From: Burkholderiales bacterium
GTDB taxonomy: Bacteria; Pseudomonadota; Gammaproteobacteria; Burkholderiales; Casimicrobiaceae
DNA: 5,710 nt
Direction: 5' to 3'
NCBI GenBank assembly: GCA_031277445.1
Contig: JAITMH010000176.1
Span: forward strand, 1-5,710
Shown here: positions 1 through 5,685 of the stretch, piece by piece
How positions within the stretch are numbered: the stretch's first letter is position 1
How the letters are laid out: the number at the start of each line of letters is the position of its first letter
Position numbers and translations under genes: made by a program
The notes under the pieces: model-generated
Databases searched by the model: none
Seen by the model: only the letters and a program-made list of their open reading frames with translations
What the model was told of the DNA's origin: nothing

Positions 1-45
1 GCTGATTCGGGCTTCAAGTCGGGCAGTGGAAGCGGTTGTTGCCAT
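1..45 (-). CDS. N-terminus of a DUF1778/TacA-like antitoxin (partial)
   Basis: Fifteen codons are visible before the window edge, reading MATTASTARLEARIS. This resembles the start of DUF1778 (TacA/AtaR/KacA-type) antitoxins, whose ribbon-helix-helix N-terminus typically begins with a short MATT-like lead and then ARLEARIS or a close variant. Such antitoxins bind their own operator and neutralise a partner GNAT acetyltransferase toxin that acetylates aminoacyl-tRNA. The start is supported by an AGAGGA Shine-Dalgarno-like sequence 8 nt upstream of the ATG, and by a perfect inverted repeat at 68-90 in the position expected for an autoregulatory operator. The gene is divergent from tkt. The body of the protein and any toxin gene lie outside the window, so the family call rests on 15 residues plus context. 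Another ribbon-helix-helix or unrelated protein remains possible. Confidence 0.55.
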   Translation of the reverse strand, partial: MATTASTARLEARIS

Positions 46-67
46 GGTTTTGTCCTCTTGACGAGCA

Positions 68-90
68 TTGTACGGCAATTAGCCGTACAA
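68..90. promoter_or_regulatory. Perfect inverted repeat, candidate antitoxin operator
   Basis: TTGTACGGC (68-76) and GCCGTACAA (82-90) are exact reverse complements separated by the 5-nt spacer AATTA. The repeat lies 23 nt upstream of the minus-strand ATG at 45 and downstream of a consensus -10 hexamer at 114-119. Ribbon-helix-helix antitoxins of type II toxin-antitoxin pairs usually bind palindromes in their own promoter or leader, so this is the natural operator candidate. The arms are seen directly; the binding role is inferred. Confidence 0.6.
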
Positions 91-113
91 ATCCAGTCCT
101 CATGATGGCATAA

Positions 114-142
114 ATTATAGGGCTTGCATGCTGTTTGGATTG
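114..142 (-). promoter_or_regulatory. Candidate sigma-70 promoter for the minus-strand antitoxin-like gene
   Basis: On the minus strand a perfect TATAAT occupies 119-114. The hexamer 17 nt upstream (142-137) reads CAATCC, a poor match to TTGACA, so only the -10 box is convincing. Transcription would start near 107 and run through the inverted repeat at 68-90 before reaching the ATG at 45. A repressor bound there would therefore act as a roadblock or overlap the initial transcribed region. No better promoter is visible for this gene. Confidence 0.35.
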
Positions 143-261
143 TCGCGCCAAAGGCCGCCCGAAGCGACGGGATAACCGTGAAGATATTTGCGCAGTTCAC
201 GATAGGGTGAATTTGCCGTGACGCGAAGCCCTCTTCTGGGTTAAGCTTTAAGTCTTGTGAG

Positions 262-280
262 ATTCAAAATACCGTTGAAT
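262..280. promoter_or_regulatory. Short inverted repeat upstream of tkt, possible regulator site
   Basis: ATTCAA (262-267) and TTGAAT (275-280) are perfect 6-bp inverted arms around a 7-nt spacer, ending 47 nt before the tkt ATG. In carbon-fixation clusters LysR-type CbbR often controls the first gene, but this dyad does not match the T-N11-A spacing exactly, so a CbbR assignment would be guesswork. A 6-bp dyad can also occur by chance in AT-rich DNA. Confidence 0.2.
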
Positions 281-327
281 CCTGTTTATTTTTGCGCCTT
301 ATTTTTGTTACTTCCCAGTCCTTAAAC

Positions 328-2355
328 ATGCCAACATCAAACTCCGTTCCTGTTTCCGATCTGGCCAACGCGCTTCGTTTTCTCGCCATTGACGCTATCG
401 AGGCGGCCGAAAGTGGTCATCCCGGCATGCCGATGGGAATGGCCGAGATTGCGCTGGCGCTTTGGCAGCGGCGCCTGAAGCACCATCCCGGCAATCCGCA
501 CTGGTATGACCGCGACCGTTTCATTCTTTCAAACGGTCACGGTTCCATGTTGCAGTACGCGCTGCTGCATTTGACCGGCTACGATTTGCCGCTCGATGAA
601 CTCAAAAACTTCCGGCAAATGCACTCGAAAACGCCGGGGCATCCTGAGGTGTATGTGACGCCCGGTGTTGAGACGACCACCGGACCGCTCGGTCAGGGCA
701 TTGCCAACGCGGTCGGAATGGCGCTTGCCGAAAAAATGCTGGCGGTGCGCTTCAACCAGCCCGGTCATACGGTGGTCGATCATCACACCTACGTGTTTCT
801 CGGCGACGGTTGTCTGATGGAGGGCGTGTCGCATGAGGCGTGTTCGCTTGCCGGCACCTGGAAGCTCGGAAAGTTGATTGCGATTTACGACGATAACGGA
901 ATCTCGATTGACGGCGATGTGCGCGGCTGGTTGACCGACGACACGCCGAAGCGTTTCGAGGCTTACGGCTGGCACGTGATCCGCGATGTTGACGGCCACG
1001 ATGTCGATGCTGTCGATGCGGCGATTCGTGCGGCGCAGCTTGAAGCGGAGCGTCCGACATTGATTTGTTGCAAGACGGTGATCGGAAAAGGAGCGCCGAC
1101 CAAGGGCGGCACGGCGGACACGCACGGTGCGCCGCTGGGTGAAAAAGAAGTGGCCGCGACCCGTGCAGCGCTGGGTTGGGCGCATGCGCCGTTCGAGATT
1201 CCGCAGTCGGTGGTTGAAGCATGGAATGCGCGGGCGCAGGGCGCAGAGCGCGAAGCCGAATGGAAGCAGCGTTTCGAGGCGTACCGTGCGGCGTATCCAG
1301 ACCTTGCATACGAATTTGTCCGGCGAGTGGCAAAGGAGTTACCGACGGATTTTGAACAGGTGACGGCGGCGTTCGTCGCGGCGCAGAACGGCAAAGCCGA
1401 AACCGTGTCAACGCGCAAGGCATCGCAACAGACGATAGAAGCATTTGCACCACATTTTCCTGAGTTTCTCGGCGGCTCGGCGGATTTGACCGGTTCGGTG
1501 TTCACCAATTGGTCGGGCAGTCAGGCGTTGACGCCGGACGGACAAGGCGACCACATTCATTACGGTGTGCGCGAGTTTGCCATGATTGCGATAGCCAACG
1601 GCGTGGCGTTGCACGGCGGTTTCATTCCATACGCCGGAACATTTCTGACATTCTCCGATTACGCACGCAATGCGTTGCGGATGGCGGCGTTGATGAAACA
1701 GCGTGTGATTTCCGTATTCACGCACGACTCAATCGGTCTTGGCGAAGACGGTCCGACACATCAATCCATCGAACACGCTTCCAGCTTGCGGCTGATTCCG
1801 AATATGGATGTCTGGCGGCCTTGCGATACTGTTGAAACGGCGGTGGCTTGGCAGCAGGCGCTGTTGCGCGGCGATGGTCCGAGTTGTTTGCTTTTTACGC
1901 GGCAAAATGTGCCGTTCGTGGCGCGTGACGACAAGACACTTGCTGCGATTTCTCGCGGCGGCTATGTGCTTGCTGATTTCCCTGTCGATGGAAAGAAAGT
2001 CGTGATGATTGCGACCGGCTCGGAAGTGGCGCTGGCGTTGCAGGCGCGAGAAGCGTTGGCGAAAGAAAACATCGCCGTGCGCGTAGTCTCAATGCCGTGT
2101 ACCTCGCGCTTCGATCAACAGGATGCAGCGTACCGTGCGCAGGTTTTGCCGCCCGACATTTCGCGTTTGGCGATTGAAGCGGGCACAACCCATTTCTGGC
2201 ATCGTTATGTCGGCGCTTTGGATAATGCGCAAAGCGCGGTGATCGGTATCGACACATTCGGTGAATCGGCGCCGGCGTCGGTGCTGTTCAAACATTTCGG
2301 TTTTTCTTCGGAGAATGTTATGGCGAAAGCTCGCCGCATTCTCGGTATTCGTTAA
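328..2355 (+). CDS. tkt: Transketolase
   Basis: This 675-residue cytoplasmic enzyme transfers two-carbon ketol units between ketose and aldose phosphates using thiamine diphosphate (ThDP) and a divalent metal, in the pentose phosphate pathway and the Calvin cycle. All hallmarks are present, with the same five-residue offset from E. coli TktA throughout: SGHPGMPMG with His31, NGH at 69-71, GPLGQG at 119-124, the ThDP motif from GDG (159-161, Asp160) to Asn190, His266, Arg363 in TRKAS, the catalytic Glu416 in HYGVREF, FSDYAR at 442-447, and [14 protein letters not shown] ending near His478. Length is close to the usual 660-680, and the three domains are intact. I chose ATG328 because it gives a family-length N-terminus; an in-frame TTG at 292 would add 12 residues without a better ribosome site. 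No Shine-Dalgarno precedes either start. gap follows after 21 nt, implying co-transcription. In autotrophs the gene is often called cbbT. Confidence 0.97.
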   Translation: MPTSNSVPVSDLANALRFLAIDAIEAAESGHPGMPMGMAEIALALWQRRLKHHPGNPHWYDRDRFILSNGHGSMLQYALLHLTGYDLPLDELKNFRQMHSKTPGHPEVYVTPGVETTTGPLGQGIANAVGMALAEKMLAVRFNQPGHTVVDHHTYVFLGDGCLMEGVSHEACSLAGTWKLGKLIAIYDDNGISIDGDVRGWLTDDTPKRFEAYGWHVIRDVDGHDVDAVDAAIRAAQLEAERPTLICCKTVIGKGAPTKGGTADTHGAPLGEKEVAATRAALGWAHAPFEIPQSVVEAWNARAQGAEREAEWKQRFEAYRAAYPDLAYEFVRRVAKELPTDFEQVTAAFVAAQNGKAETVSTRKASQQTIEAFAPHFPEFLGGSADLTGSVFTNWSGSQALTPDGQGDHIHYGVREFAMIAIANGVALHGGFIPYAGTFLTFSDYARNALRMAALMKQRVISVFTHDSIGLGEDGPTHQSIEHASSLRLIPNMDVWRPCDTVETAVAWQQALLRGDGPSCLLFTRQNVPFVARDDKTLAAISRGGYVLADFPVDGKKVVMIATGSEVALALQAREALAKENIAVRVVSMPCTSRFDQQDAAYRAQVLPPDISRLAIEAGTTHFWHRYVGALDNAQSAVIGIDTFGESAPASVLFKHFGFSSENVMAKARRILGIR

Positions 2356-2376
2356 TTTTTCAACCAAGGAGACATC

Positions 2377-3393
2377 ATGACAACCATCAAAGTCGCAATC
2401 AACGGTTATGGCCGCATTGGCCGCAATATTTTACGGGCGCTTTACGAGAACGATAAAAAGGCACCGATAGAAATCGTTGCCATCAACGATTTGGGAAGCC
2501 CGGAAACGAACGCGCATTTGACGCGCTTCGACACGACGCATGGAAAGTTTCCGGGGAAAATCGAAGTCGATGGCGAAGTGATGATCGTCAACGGCGACCG
2601 CATCAAAGTGTTTGCACAGCGCGATCCGGCGCAGTTGCCCTGGGGCGAATTGGGCGTCGATGTGGTGCTCGAGTGTACGGGACTTTTCACCAGCAAAGAA
2701 AAAGCGGGTGCGCACCTTAAGGCAGGCGCCAAGAAAGTCATCATCTCGGCACCGGGTGGTAAAGATGTCGATGCGACCATTGTTTACGGTGTTAACCATC
2801 AGGTTTTGAAAGCGTCGGACACGGTGATTTCCAATGCGTCGTGTACAACCAACTGTTTGGCGCCGGTTGTGCAACCGCTGCACACCAAAATCGGTCTTGT
2901 CAGCGGCCTGATGACCACGATTCATGCTTACACCAACGATCAAGTATTGACCGACGTTTATCACAGCGATTTGCGACGCGCCCGTTCGGCGACGATGAGC
3001 ATGATTCCGACAAAAACCGGCGCGGCGGCAGCCGTGGGATTGGTGTTGCCGGAACTCAACGGCAAGCTGGACGGTTTTGCGATGCGCGTGCCGACGATCA
3101 ACGTTTCCGTTGTTGATTTGTCGTTCATCGCGGCGCGTGACACCACCGTTGACGAAGTGAACGCCATCCTCAAGGCGGCGTCCGAAGAAGGGCCGCTCGT
3201 CGGCATTCTCGGTTACAACACAGCGCCTCTGGTGTCGATGGATTTCAACCACGACCCGCGTTCGTCGATCTTCGACGCAACGCTGACCAAAGTCAGTGGT
3301 CGGTTGGTCAAAGTGTCGAGCTGGTACGACAACGAATGGGGCTTCTCGTGCCGGATGCTTGATACGACCGTGGCGCTGATGCGGGCGAAGTGA
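2377..3393 (+). CDS. gap: Glyceraldehyde-3-phosphate dehydrogenase, type I
   Basis: This 338-residue cytoplasmic enzyme interconverts glyceraldehyde-3-phosphate and 1,3-bisphosphoglycerate with NAD(P). The N-terminal Rossmann fold shows GYGRIGR at 11-16 preceded by ING, and the cofactor-ribose acidic position Asp38 in AINDLG. The catalytic domain has SNASCTTN (152-159) with nucleophile Cys156, base His183 in TIHAYTND, the S-loop with RRAR at 200-203, the phosphate-site TKTG at 212-215, Arg237, and the C-terminal YDNEWG at 317-322. A strong AAGGAG lies 5 nt before the ATG. The gene sits 21 nt after tkt and 138 nt before pgk, its pathway partner. The S-loop residues at the positions equivalent to Leu187-Pro188 of strictly NAD-specific enzymes are Val194-Tyr195, so coenzyme preference is not obvious. 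The sequence resembles betaproteobacterial GapA/CbbG. It is intact, with no sign of transfer. Confidence 0.97.
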   Translation: MTTIKVAINGYGRIGRNILRALYENDKKAPIEIVAINDLGSPETNAHLTRFDTTHGKFPGKIEVDGEVMIVNGDRIKVFAQRDPAQLPWGELGVDVVLECTGLFTSKEKAGAHLKAGAKKVIISAPGGKDVDATIVYGVNHQVLKASDTVISNASCTTNCLAPVVQPLHTKIGLVSGLMTTIHAYTNDQVLTDVYHSDLRRARSATMSMIPTKTGAAAAVGLVLPELNGKLDGFAMRVPTINVSVVDLSFIAARDTTVDEVNAILKAASEEGPLVGILGYNTAPLVSMDFNHDPRSSIFDATLTKVSGRLVKVSSWYDNEWGFSCRMLDTTVALMRAK

Positions 3394-3403
3394 TTTAGTA
3401 GTC

Positions 3404-3516
3404 GTAGGGTGGGCAAAGCGCAATCCAGTTCACCCATCCCCACCCCAACCCTCCCCTTGAAGGGGAGGGAGCGCAGGTGGGCACGCTTCGCCGCTTTTCC
3501 CGCCCTACCACCCTAC
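3404..3516. repeat. Nested inverted-repeat element in the gap-pgk spacer
   Basis: The outer arms are 3404-3420 (GTAGGGTGGGCAAAGCG) and 3492-3508 (CGCTTTTCCCGCCCTAC). They are complementary over 17 positions apart from one mismatch and one G-T wobble. Just inside the right end, CACCCTAC at 3509-3516 offers an alternative perfect 8-bp partner for the left end. Inside lies a second, perfect hairpin: CCCTCCCCT (3449-3457), loop TGA, AGGGGAGGG (3461-3469). The layout resembles non-coding palindromic intergenic repeats (REP/MITE-like) that are dispersed in many proteobacterial genomes. It occupies nearly the whole spacer and ends 2 nt before the pgk Shine-Dalgarno. There is no T-run after either stem, so it does not look like an intrinsic terminator. 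Copy number elsewhere in the genome cannot be seen here. Confidence 0.7.
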
Positions 3517-3531
3517 TCAGGAGATTGAACA

Positions 3532-4713
3532 ATGATGCAGTTCAAACGTCTTTCCGATATTGATGTTCGCAACAAGCGCGTTTTCATTCGCGCCGATTTG
3601 AACGTGCCGCAGAACGATCAAGGCGCGATTACCGACGATACGCGCATTCGCGCATCGCTTCCTGCGATTGAAGACGCGCTGGCGAGAGGCGCGGCGGTGA
3701 TGGTGACATCGCATCTTGGCAGACCGACCGAAGGCGAATGGCGCGCCGAGAATTCGCTGGCGCCGGTGGCGCAACGGTTGTCGGAGTTGCTGAATAAGTC
3801 GGTGTCGTTGATCCGCGATTGGGTCAGCGAGTTGTCCTGGCAAAAAACGCTGAAGTCGGGCGATCTCGTATTGCTCGAAAACTGCCGAATGAACAAAGGC
3901 GAAAAAAAGAACGATGAAACATTGTCCCGTTCAATGGCGGCGCTGTGCGATGTTTACGTGAACGATGCGTTCGGAACGGCGCATCGCGCCGAAGCAACCA
4001 CGCACGGCATCGGTTCCCATGCGTCGGTAGCGTGCGCCGGACCGTTGATGGCGGCGGAACTCGATGCGTTAAGTCAGGCGTTGGCTGCGCCGAAGCGACC
4101 CATGGTGGCAATTGTTGCTGGTTCGAAGGTATCGACCAAGCTCACCGTGTTGCGCACGCTTGCGGAAAAAGTGGATACGTTAATCGTCGGCGGCGGCATC
4201 TCCAACACGTTCTTGCTGGCGCAAGGATTTCCGATCGGCAAATCGTTGGCGGAGCCTGATCTGGTGGCGGAAGCCAAAGCGTTGCTGAAAGATTTTCCCG
4301 GCAAGTTTCCGTTGCCGGTCGATGCGGTGTGCGCGAAATCTTTTTCCGCTGATGCGGCAGCAGAAATAAAAGAAGTCGATCAGGTTGCCGACGATGACCT
4401 CATTCTCGATGTCGGCCCTCGTACACTGGAGATGCTGACCCCGTTGCTCATGTCGGCAGGAACCGTTGTCTGGAACGGGCCGCTCGGCGTTTTCGAGTTT
4501 GATGCTTTTGCCGAAGGAACGAAGGCATTGGCGCAAGCGATTGCGCGTTCGTCGGCGTTTTCAATTGCCGGAGGCGGTGATACGCTGGCGGCCATCGCCA
4601 AATTCGGCGTGGCGGAAAACATCAGCTATGTTTCAACCGGCGGCGGCGCGTTTCTTGAGTTTTTAGAGGGGAAAGAACTGCCGGCGGTGGCGATGTTGAA
4701 CACACGAGCTTGA
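3532..4713 (+). CDS. pgk: Phosphoglycerate kinase
   Basis: This 393-residue cytoplasmic kinase transfers phosphate between 1,3-bisphosphoglycerate and ADP in glycolysis, and runs in reverse in gluconeogenesis and the Calvin cycle. The N-domain shows RADLNVP (20-26), Arg40, TSHLGRP (59-65), [15 protein letters not shown] (114-128) and [14 protein letters not shown] (143-156). The C-domain shows the nucleotide-side AGSKVSTKL (196-204), [15 protein letters not shown] (293-298), WNGPLGVFE (314-322), GGGDT (347-351) and [13 protein letters not shown] (368-380). Length and domain order are normal. Two consecutive ATGs occur at 3532 and 3535. AGGAG at 3519-3523 is 8 nt from the first and 11 nt from the second, which favours the first. 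pgk lies downstream of gap on the same strand, but the 138-nt repeat-filled spacer may loosen coupling. The usual following genes in related clusters (pyk, fba) are not present; the operon appears to end here. Confidence 0.97.
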   Translation: MMQFKRLSDIDVRNKRVFIRADLNVPQNDQGAITDDTRIRASLPAIEDALARGAAVMVTSHLGRPTEGEWRAENSLAPVAQRLSELLNKSVSLIRDWVSELSWQKTLKSGDLVLLENCRMNKGEKKNDETLSRSMAALCDVYVNDAFGTAHRAEATTHGIGSHASVACAGPLMAAELDALSQALAAPKRPMVAIVAGSKVSTKLTVLRTLAEKVDTLIVGGGISNTFLLAQGFPIGKSLAEPDLVAEAKALLKDFPGKFPLPVDAVCAKSFSADAAAEIKEVDQVADDDLILDVGPRTLEMLTPLLMSAGTVVWNGPLGVFEFDAFAEGTKALAQAIARSSAFSIAGGGDTLAAIAKFGVAENISYVSTGGGAFLEFLEGKELPAVAMLNTRA

Positions 4714-4744
4714 CAGGAATCAGAGGTCAGGAATCAGGTATCAG
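4714..4744. repeat. Short tandem direct repeat just after pgk
   Basis: CAGGAATCAG occurs at 4714-4723 and again at 4728-4737, a 14-nt period, followed by a partial unit TATCAG at 4739-4744. It begins immediately after the pgk stop codon. Similar ATCAGG-rich tandem tracts occur as low-complexity intergenic repeats. No function can be assigned. Confidence 0.6.
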
Positions 4745-4753
4745 AAAACGTTT

Positions 4754-4797
4754 CACGCGAAGGCGCGGTTTTGTAGGGGCGGGTTTCAAACCCGCCC
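4754..4797 (+). repeat. Palindromic dispersed-type repeat, copy A
   Basis: This 44-nt unit is the reverse complement of 4945-4988 with only two mismatches. The inner 34 nt (4764-4797) are identical to the reverse complement of 4945-4978. Its right part is itself a palindrome, GGGCGGGTTT (4777-4786), a single C, then AAACCCGCCC (4788-4797). The theme GTAGGGGCGGG followed by its inverse is familiar from dispersed intergenic repeats in several bacterial phyla, but genome copy number cannot be judged from this window. Confidence 0.8.
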
Positions 4798-4803
4798 TTT
4801 TCT
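4777..4803 (+). terminator. Probable intrinsic terminator after pgk
   Basis: The perfect 10-bp arms GGGCGGGTTT and AAACCCGCCC around a central C would fold into a very GC-rich hairpin with a loop of about 7 nt (TTTCAAA) on a 7-bp GC stem. It is followed directly by TTTTCT at 4798-4803. It starts 63 nt after the pgk stop codon on the same strand, where the operon would be expected to end. The U-tract is short and broken by one C, so termination may be incomplete. Confidence 0.55.
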
Positions 4804-4944
4804 CACGCGAAAGTGCGAAGAACGCGAAGCGAGTAGCCTGGACAAGCGAAGCGTGTCATTCTGCGCGAAGCCGCAGAACCGGGGATCAAAAACATTATTA
4901 ACCGCAAAGAGCGCAAAGAAATTCTCACGCGGAGAAGGTAATGG
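4798..4944. repeat. Mosaic of short repeats between the two palindromic copies
   Basis: This 147-nt stretch has no plausible gene. It contains TCTCACGCGAAAGTGCG at 4801-4817, which matches 14 of 17 positions of 4751-4767, and TTCTCACGCG at both 4800-4809 and 4922-4931. It also has an imperfect hairpin GACAAGC/GCGTGTC (4841-4857, loop GAA), and a perfect 7-bp hairpin TTCTGCG/CGCAGAA (4859-4865 and 4872-4878, loop CGAAGC). The tract at 4901-4920 is built from near-repeats of CGCAAAGA. It looks like accumulated fragments of intergenic repeats. Confidence 0.6.
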
Positions 4945-4988
4945 GGGCGGGTTTGAAACCCGCCCCTACAAAACCGCGCTTTCGCGGG
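4945..4988 (-). repeat. Palindromic dispersed-type repeat, copy B (inverted)
   Basis: This is the opposite-orientation copy of 4754-4797, with 42 of 44 positions identical after reverse complementing. The mismatches fall in the outermost 10 nt (4979-4988 against 4754-4763). It contains its own palindrome GGGCGGGTTT (4945-4954), a single G, and AAACCCGCCC (4956-4965). Together with copy A it makes a long inverted repeat bounding a 147-nt interior. Confidence 0.8.
4970..4987 (-). terminator. Weak intrinsic terminator candidate for the DUF6265-like gene
   Basis: Read on the minus strand, CCGCG (4987-4983), loop AAAG, CGCGG (4978-4974) forms a 5-bp all-GC stem followed by TTTT (4973-4970). It starts 41 nt past the stop codon of the minus-strand lipoprotein gene. 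The stem and the T-run are both short. The adjoining larger palindrome at 4945-4965 may add to it but lacks a T-run in this direction. Confidence 0.35.
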
Positions 4989-5028
4989 AATGACGGCAGG
5001 GGCATTGCAGGCGCTGCCCCCACACCGG

Positions 5029-5634
5029 TCACTTGATCAGAAACTCTCCGCTTTCGCAACCAATACGACGGATCGGGTAAATCACTTTGCGGTCAGCGCC
5101 GTTCAGTTTTCCTTCAACGGTGATGTACATCCAGCCGCCCGAAGCCTTGCGGTAGGAAACGGTTTGCGGGAAAACGTCTTCCAGGTTGGTAAACGTATAA
5201 ATGGTATCTTCCTGATCGGTGGTTTCGCCGCTGAGCCGGAATCGATGTTCTTTTTCGTCGTGGGCGGCGATGACGTAATGCACGGCGTCATCACGGAGTT
5301 CCATTCGCAGGAATTGGTAATCCTGCGTTTTGTCGCCGAGAACGGTATGGCTGATGCCCAATATCATGTCACCGCGCAACGGCAGCCAATGCTCCCGAAA
5401 TTCGCGCTGGTTGACATTCCCTCTCCAGCAACCTTCGAGCCAGGCCAACGGCGCCAGCGGCCCGCTGTGTTCCTGTTTGCTTTCGGTTTGTTGAGCTTCA
5501 ACCGTGGCGGGAGCGACTTCGGCAGTTGCCGGTGTTTGGGGTTCGCTCTTGAGCGGCGTTTGGGCGCAAGCGCCGAGCAACAATGCCGGTAACAATAAAG
5601 AAGCGGTCTTGAAGAACGAAAAAGGTTTTTTCAT
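5029..5634 (-). CDS. DUF6265-like lipoprotein
   Basis: This 201-residue protein starts with a lipoprotein signal: MKKPFSFFK, a hydrophobic stretch at about 10-20, and the lipobox LGAC with Cys23 as the lipidation site. Ala24 at +2 is not Asp, which favours outer-membrane sorting in a Gram-negative cell. Residues about 24-60 form a polar Pro/Ala/Thr/Glu/Gln-rich linker. From about 62 onward the sequence matches my memory of DUF6265: AWLEGCW, FREHWLPLRGDMILGISHTV, YQFLRME, and a DVFPQTVSYRK segment near 153-163. The domain is probably a lipocalin-like beta barrel, but its biochemical role is unknown and none should be assumed. AGGA lies 7 nt before the ATG. The gene converges on pgk across the repeat region. 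The 200-residue reading frame on the opposite strand lacks these signals and is treated as a shadow. Confidence 0.85.
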   Translation of the reverse strand: MKKPFSFFKTASLLLPALLLGACAQTPLKSEPQTPATAEVAPATVEAQQTESKQEHSGPLAPLAWLEGCWRGNVNQREFREHWLPLRGDMILGISHTVLGDKTQDYQFLRMELRDDAVHYVIAAHDEKEHRFRLSGETTDQEDTIYTFTNLEDVFPQTVSYRKASGGWMYITVEGKLNGADRKVIYPIRRIGCESGEFLIK

Positions 5635-5664
5635 GATAATTTCCTGCTTGCGTTGTAAAGGACA

Positions 5665-5685
5665 GGGACGGGAAAATCCCGCCCC
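5665..5685. repeat. GC-rich hairpin in the leader of the lipoprotein gene
   Basis: GGGACGGGA (5665-5673) and TCCCGCCCC (5677-5685) are complementary at eight of nine positions around an AAA loop. The hairpin sits 31 nt upstream of the minus-strand start codon at 5634. Its arms recall the GGGCGGG palindromes at 4777-4797 and 4945-4965 but are not copies of them. No T-run follows on either strand, so it is not an evident terminator. It could be a repeat remnant or a leader structure. Confidence 0.5.

Larger units (their letters stand above)
46..327. other. Divergent intergenic region between the antitoxin-like gene and tkt
   Basis: This 282-nt spacer must hold the promoters of both divergent genes. 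The half near the minus-strand gene carries its Shine-Dalgarno, the inverted repeat and a TATAAT box. The half near tkt is T-rich between about 281 and 317 and has no clear sigma-70 promoter. The best guesses are TTGAAT (275-280) with CTTATT (298-303) at 17 nt, or TTAAGC (241-246) with CAAAAT (265-270) at 18 nt, and both are weak. No open reading frame or RNA gene can be supported in 121-240. Confidence 0.5.

Noticed and set aside
292..327. TTG at 292 as the tkt start codon
   Set aside because: It adds 12 residues not typical of transketolases and has no Shine-Dalgarno. ATG at 328 gives a normal N-terminus.
529..1185. A 218-codon open frame on the minus strand inside tkt
   Set aside because: It is antisense to conserved ThDP-binding motifs of transketolase, has Arg-rich composition and no family resemblance.
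2431..3423. A 330-codon open frame on the minus strand covering almost all of gap
   Set aside because: It lies antisense to an unambiguous GAPDH gene. Its product is rich in Arg, His and Gln with no recognisable motif, as expected from the codon bias of the true gene.
3449..3469. The perfect 9-bp hairpin between gap and pgk as an intrinsic terminator
   Set aside because: It is followed by AGCGCAGG and not a T-run, and pgk continues on the same strand with a good ribosome site.
4710..4901. A 63-codon plus-strand frame starting at the end of pgk
   Set aside because: It consists of translated repeat sequence (tandem unit, palindrome, hairpins) and has no ribosome site or family likeness.
4754..4988. 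An insertion sequence bounded by the inverted repeats
   Set aside because: The 147-nt interior encodes no transposase and no clear target-site duplication is visible outside the arms, so only a non-autonomous repeat origin can be suggested.
4714..5028. A CRISPR array in the repeat-rich spacer
   Set aside because: The repeats differ in sequence, length, orientation and spacing, there is no regular repeat-spacer pattern, and no cas gene is present.
4990..5592. A 200-codon plus-strand frame opposite the lipoprotein gene
   Set aside because: The minus-strand reading has a lipoprotein signal peptide, a Shine-Dalgarno and a recognisable domain. The plus-strand product has none of these.
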